Below are positions 5,622-7,598 of a stretch of 7,598 nucleotides of DNA, one piece after another. Origin of the DNA: Microcaldota archaeon. GTDB lineage: Archaea > Micrarchaeota > Micrarchaeia > Micrarchaeales > CABMGC01. The notes under the pieces are model-generated. The model had not been told where the DNA came from. It ran no database searches and saw only the letters and a program-made list of their open reading frames with translations. The translations under genes were made by a program, and so were the position numbers. The stretch covers positions 1 through 7,598 of the forward strand of contig JAJYVC010000050.1 of assembly GCA_021792235.1 (NCBI GenBank). The letters are read 5' to 3'. The first letter of the stretch is position 1. Every line of letters begins with the position of its first letter.

Positions 5622-5630
5622 TATTTAAAA
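5622..5630 (+). promoter_or_regulatory. TATA box for tRNA-Phe
   Basis: TATTTAAAA is centred 29 bp before the first base of mature tRNA-Phe, the spacing expected for a very short pre-tRNA leader. Its reverse complement is also TATA-like, so it may work toward ribK as well. Confidence 0.5.
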
Positions 5631-5654
5631 GGGTTTATCACAAGAGATAATCGC

Positions 5655-5728
5655 GCCGCAGTAACTCAGTCTGGGAGAGTGTCCGGCTGAAGACCGGAAT
5701 GTCGTGGATTCAAATCCCACCTGCGGCA
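5655..5728 (+). tRNA. tRNA-Phe (anticodon GAA) with A53-C61 mismatch
   Basis: A 74-nt cloverleaf can be drawn. The acceptor is GCCGCAG/CTGCGGC, the D stem ACTC/GAGT with loop AGTCTGGGA, and the anticodon stem TCCGG/CCGGA around CTGAAGA with GAA at 34-36. The variable loop is ATGTC and the T arm GTGGA-TTCAAAT-CCCAC. The discriminator is A, CCA is not encoded and there is no intron. The innermost T-stem pair, almost always G53-C61, is A opposite C here; every other stem position pairs. It reads TTC and TTT codons. The 9 bases from the discriminator base onward (ACTCGCATT) also end the upstream tRNA-Gly. Confidence 0.94.
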
Positions 5729-5736
5729 CTCGCATT
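5725..5736 (+). repeat. 12-bp copy of the tRNA-Gly 3' end just after tRNA-Phe
   Basis: GGCACTCGCATT at 5725-5736 is identical to 3929-3940. At the first site it is the acceptor strand and discriminator of tRNA-Gly plus two flanking bases. At the second, only the first four bases belong to tRNA-Phe and the other eight are flank. It may be a scar of recombination or integration at tRNA 3' ends, a shared trailer-processing sequence, or chance. Confidence 0.4.
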
Positions 5737-5773
5737 TGATGGAAGCATATTATAAATAATCTAAAGGGCCTTC

Positions 5774-5783
5774 AGTATATAAT
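5774..5783 (+). promoter_or_regulatory. TATA box for the potassium channel gene
   Basis: AGTATATAAT is centred about 37 bp before ATG 5816, giving a predicted leader of about 10 nt. Other AT-rich boxes (5749-5757 and 5793-5800) are spaced less well. Confidence 0.4.
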
Positions 5784-5815
5784 CAGATAATCGTATATAT
5801 GAGGCAGGATCTATT

Positions 5816-6571
5816 ATGGACATTGCAAAGAAAACGCTTGCGTATGCAATAGCACTGGCAGCAGTGCTGCTCTATGGGACAGTGGGCACGTATGTGCTGG
5901 GCCGGAGCGGGAACTTCAACGTTCACGTGGGCTCATGGCTTCAGGCGCTTTATTTTACCATAGTGACAATGTCTACGGTGGGATATGGAGACATAACGCC
6001 AATAACCAATGCAGGTATGACCTTCACAATAATATTAATAATTGCAGGGCTAAGCATATTTATAAGCGCCATTACCGTATTGTCTGGTGAGTTGTTGGGT
6101 TCAAGGTTTGAGAAGATATATTCAGGCATCTCCAGCCTTGACAGGAAGAAGCTTAACAACCACATAGTGCTCATAGGCTATGACTCAATAAACATCATGC
6201 TTGCCGAGAGGCTCAGGAAGAGCGGTAAGAACTTCGTCATAATAACTGCTGATAAGACTGTTGCCGATTCGCTCAGGGAGAAGGGGTACAAAGCCTTCGT
6301 TGCGGACTATACTATCAAATCAGACATGGAAAAGTTCCAGATAGACAGGGCAGAGCACATAGTCATCGACCTTAGGGACAGCTCAAAGACGGTTTATGTG
6401 GTGCTGGTTGTAAGGAAGCTGGCCAAGGAGGCAGAGGTATCCGTTGTGGCGCCAACCTCTGAAGTGGAGATGCATCTGCAGGAATTGAACATCGACCACA
6501 TAATAAACCCGATAACAGTGGGCACCGACATGCTCTCCGGCATACTGATGCGCAAGCGCAGGAAGGGCTAG
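5816..6571 (+). CDS. Two-TM potassium channel with single RCK/TrkA-N lobe
   Basis: The 251-residue protein starts with a transmembrane helix (about 7-28). A pore helix and the K+ selectivity filter TVGYGD (54-59) follow, then a second helix (about 68-90), the minimal tetrameric pore. From about 115 comes an RCK N-lobe with Rossmann-type repeats: HIVLIGYDSINIMLAERL (116-133), NFVIITAD (139-146), GYKAFVADYT (157-166), HIVIDLRD (181-188) and HLQELNIDHIINP (220-232). The glycine turn is GYDSIN rather than GxGxxG, as in MthK-like channels, so classical NAD binding is doubtful. The chain stops where MthK continues into its C-lobe, so the Ca2+-gating half is absent. It would pass K+ across the cell membrane. 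ATG 5816 has GAGG (5801-5804) upstream. The stop overlaps that of phosphoglycerate kinase on the other strand by 4 bp. Confidence 0.92.
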   Translation: MDIAKKTLAYAIALAAVLLYGTVGTYVLGRSGNFNVHVGSWLQALYFTIVTMSTVGYGDITPITNAGMTFTIILIIAGLSIFISAITVLSGELLGSRFEKIYSGISSLDRKKLNNHIVLIGYDSINIMLAERLRKSGKNFVIITADKTVADSLREKGYKAFVADYTIKSDMEKFQIDRAEHIVIDLRDSSKTVYVVLVVRKLAKEAEVSVVAPTSEVEMHLQELNIDHIINPITVGTDMLSGILMRKRRKG

Positions 6572-7598
6572 TATCGGTTCTGCTGCCTTGACTTGCCGAT
6601 GAACGCGTCCAGAACTGGAAGCTCCTTCCCGGCCATGAATGCAAGAGCTGATCCGCCTGCAGTTATCCTCTTTCCCCCCAGGAGCTCATATGCCCTATCT
6701 AGGCCTATGTCATCCATCGAGTCCGCGGAGTTCCCTCCAAAGGTATAGTTCAAGGCCTTCTCGCCCATGAACCTCGTTATCAGCCTTATGGTCTGGTTGT
6801 ATCCCTTTTCATACCTTCCAACGGGGCCGGCGTATATTATCATCTCAGCAGCGGCTATCTCTGAAAAGAACCTGCCAAGAGTATCGTCGCCTATGTCAGC
6901 TATCGCGCCGATCTTATTCTTTAGGTCAGAGGCTGATACGCTCTCCATGTCTTCGAGTATGAAATCGGATGGCGCCACTATCCTATCTCCGAAGTCCTTT
7001 GCCAGCTTCTCCGCAGTCTCTAAGCTTCCTTCCCTTAGTATTAAGTCCTCGTTCGCCTTGTTGAAGCTCGACTTGTCAGCAACATATCGTATAGACTGTC
7101 CAGGTACCCCGCCGCAGAGTATCCTTATGTTCATATTCTTAGCAATCTCGTATACATAATCGAGCTTCTCCCATTTCTTTCCGCCGAAGATTATCGCAGT
7201 CTTCTTTCCGGACTTTATGTTATTGCTTATTTCGTCAAGGATCCGCAGCTCCTTCTCCATCTGTAATCCAAGATACGATTGCAATTCTGGTATGAAACCG
7301 ACCAGTGACGTGTCCTTCCTGTGCATAGTAGCTGGCGCATCGTTTATGTATATGTCTGCCAAGCTCACCATTGATCTTACCATTTCAGAAGCGGCCGCAT
7401 CCGCAGGCGACTTGAATCCTGCCTTTTCGTCTTCGCTGGATCTGACGTTCTTGAGAAGCAGCGCGTCTCCCTGCCTTAGCCCTGCCGCGACATTGGCAGT
7501 TTCTTCATCGGCAAGTGAGTCGGAGTACTTCACGTTTACTCCGCTTGCAAGGGAGGAAAGTGCCTCCGCATGCTGCGCCAAGCTCTCGAGATAATCGT
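6568..7598 (-). CDS. pgk: Phosphoglycerate kinase, divergent archaeal type (N-terminus outside window)
   Basis: About 342 codons are open to the window edge, so the start lies beyond 7598. The TTG at 7581 is internal, since the frame continues upstream as DYLES. The enzyme interconverts 1,3-bisphosphoglycerate plus ADP and 3-phosphoglycerate plus ATP in glycolysis and gluconeogenesis. Landmarks in order are LLLKNVRSSEDEK (PGK ENVRF..EE), INDAPATMHRKDTSLVGF (NDAFGTAHR..AS.VGF), IIFGGKKWEKLDYV (LGGAK...K...), ILCGGVPGQSI, IIYAGPVGRYEKG (.WNGP.G.FE), TFGGNSADSMDDIGL (GGGDS.A....LG) and ITAGGSALAFMAGKELPVLDAF (..TGGGA.LE.L.GK.LPG). About 60-70 residues, including the first substrate-binding RVD.NVP region, are expected off the edge. 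Several near-invariant positions differ (GGN for GGGD, GGSA for GGGA), yet both the hinge and nucleotide-side motifs are recognisable. Confidence 0.9.
   Translation of the reverse strand, partial: DYLESLAQHAEALSSLASGVNVKYSDSLADEETANVAAGLRQGDALLLKNVRSSEDEKAGFKSPADAAASEMVRSMVSLADIYINDAPATMHRKDTSLVGFIPELQSYLGLQMEKELRILDEISNNIKSGKKTAIIFGGKKWEKLDYVYEIAKNMNIRILCGGVPGQSIRYVADKSSFNKANEDLILREGSLETAEKLAKDFGDRIVAPSDFILEDMESVSASDLKNKIGAIADIGDDTLGRFFSEIAAAEMIIYAGPVGRYEKGYNQTIRLITRFMGEKALNYTFGGNSADSMDDIGLDRAYELLGGKRITAGGSALAFMAGKELPVLDAFIGKSRQQNRY

Noticed and set aside
7579..7581. TTG at 7581 as the true start of phosphoglycerate kinase
   Set aside because: The frame stays open to the window edge, and PGK needs about 60-70 more N-terminal residues than this start would give.
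6767..7594. Two long plus-strand ORFs (130 and 125 codons) antisense to pgk
   Set aside because: They are Ser/Leu-rich mirrors of pgk codons. The pgk frame carries all family motifs.

Overview
The window is archaeal chromosome. The evidence is a CTP-dependent riboflavin kinase (RibK, a family confined to archaea), a divergent archaeal-looking phosphoglycerate kinase, two tRNA genes without encoded CCA, TATA boxes placed so that several transcripts would be leaderless or nearly so, one GGTGAT Shine-Dalgarno site, and frequent AGG/AGA and ATA codons. The lineage cannot be fixed from this stretch. A small-genome acidophile-type euryarchaeon (Thermoplasmata-like) or a DPANN archaeon is possible, but that is a guess.

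Layout. (a) 1 to about 1890 is an AT-richer accessory segment. It holds the C-terminus of a DDE/rve transposase, then a single-chain beta-class DNA methyltransferase fused to an Mrr-like PD-(D/E)xK nuclease. A 72-residue CxxC/CxxC protein overlaps that gene by 4 bp. A cluster of 26-bp-period direct repeats follows and may be the right edge of the mobile unit. (b) 1901-2461 has two small orphan genes: a 100-codon ORF that looks frameshifted in a GGGG run, and a 59-residue ORF behind the clearest promoter in the window. (c) 2464-5130 has an APC-family permease on the minus strand. Divergent from it are tRNA-Gly(GCC) and an MFS transporter that starts 22 nt after the tRNA and probably shares its transcript. 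(d) 5167-5736 has ribK (minus), divergent from tRNA-Phe(GAA). (e) 5816-7598 has a two-TM potassium channel with one RCK/TrkA-N lobe, converging on the 3' part of phosphoglycerate kinase.

How it fits together. Regions (c) to (e) look like ordinary compact chromosome: housekeeping enzymes, tRNAs and membrane transporters in short or single-gene units. Convergent pairs are very tight (2-bp gap at 2462-2463, 4-bp overlap at 6568-6571). Region (a) looks like a recently acquired, transposase-linked restriction-modification or epigenetic module. By hand count, the 60 bases from 361 have 22 G+C, whereas 60-base lines from 2041, 4801 and 6181 have 36, 33 and 28. The most interesting candidates are the methyltransferase-nuclease fusion with its small partner, the tRNA-Gly/MFS dicistron, and a tRNA-Phe that lacks the near-universal G53-C61 pair.
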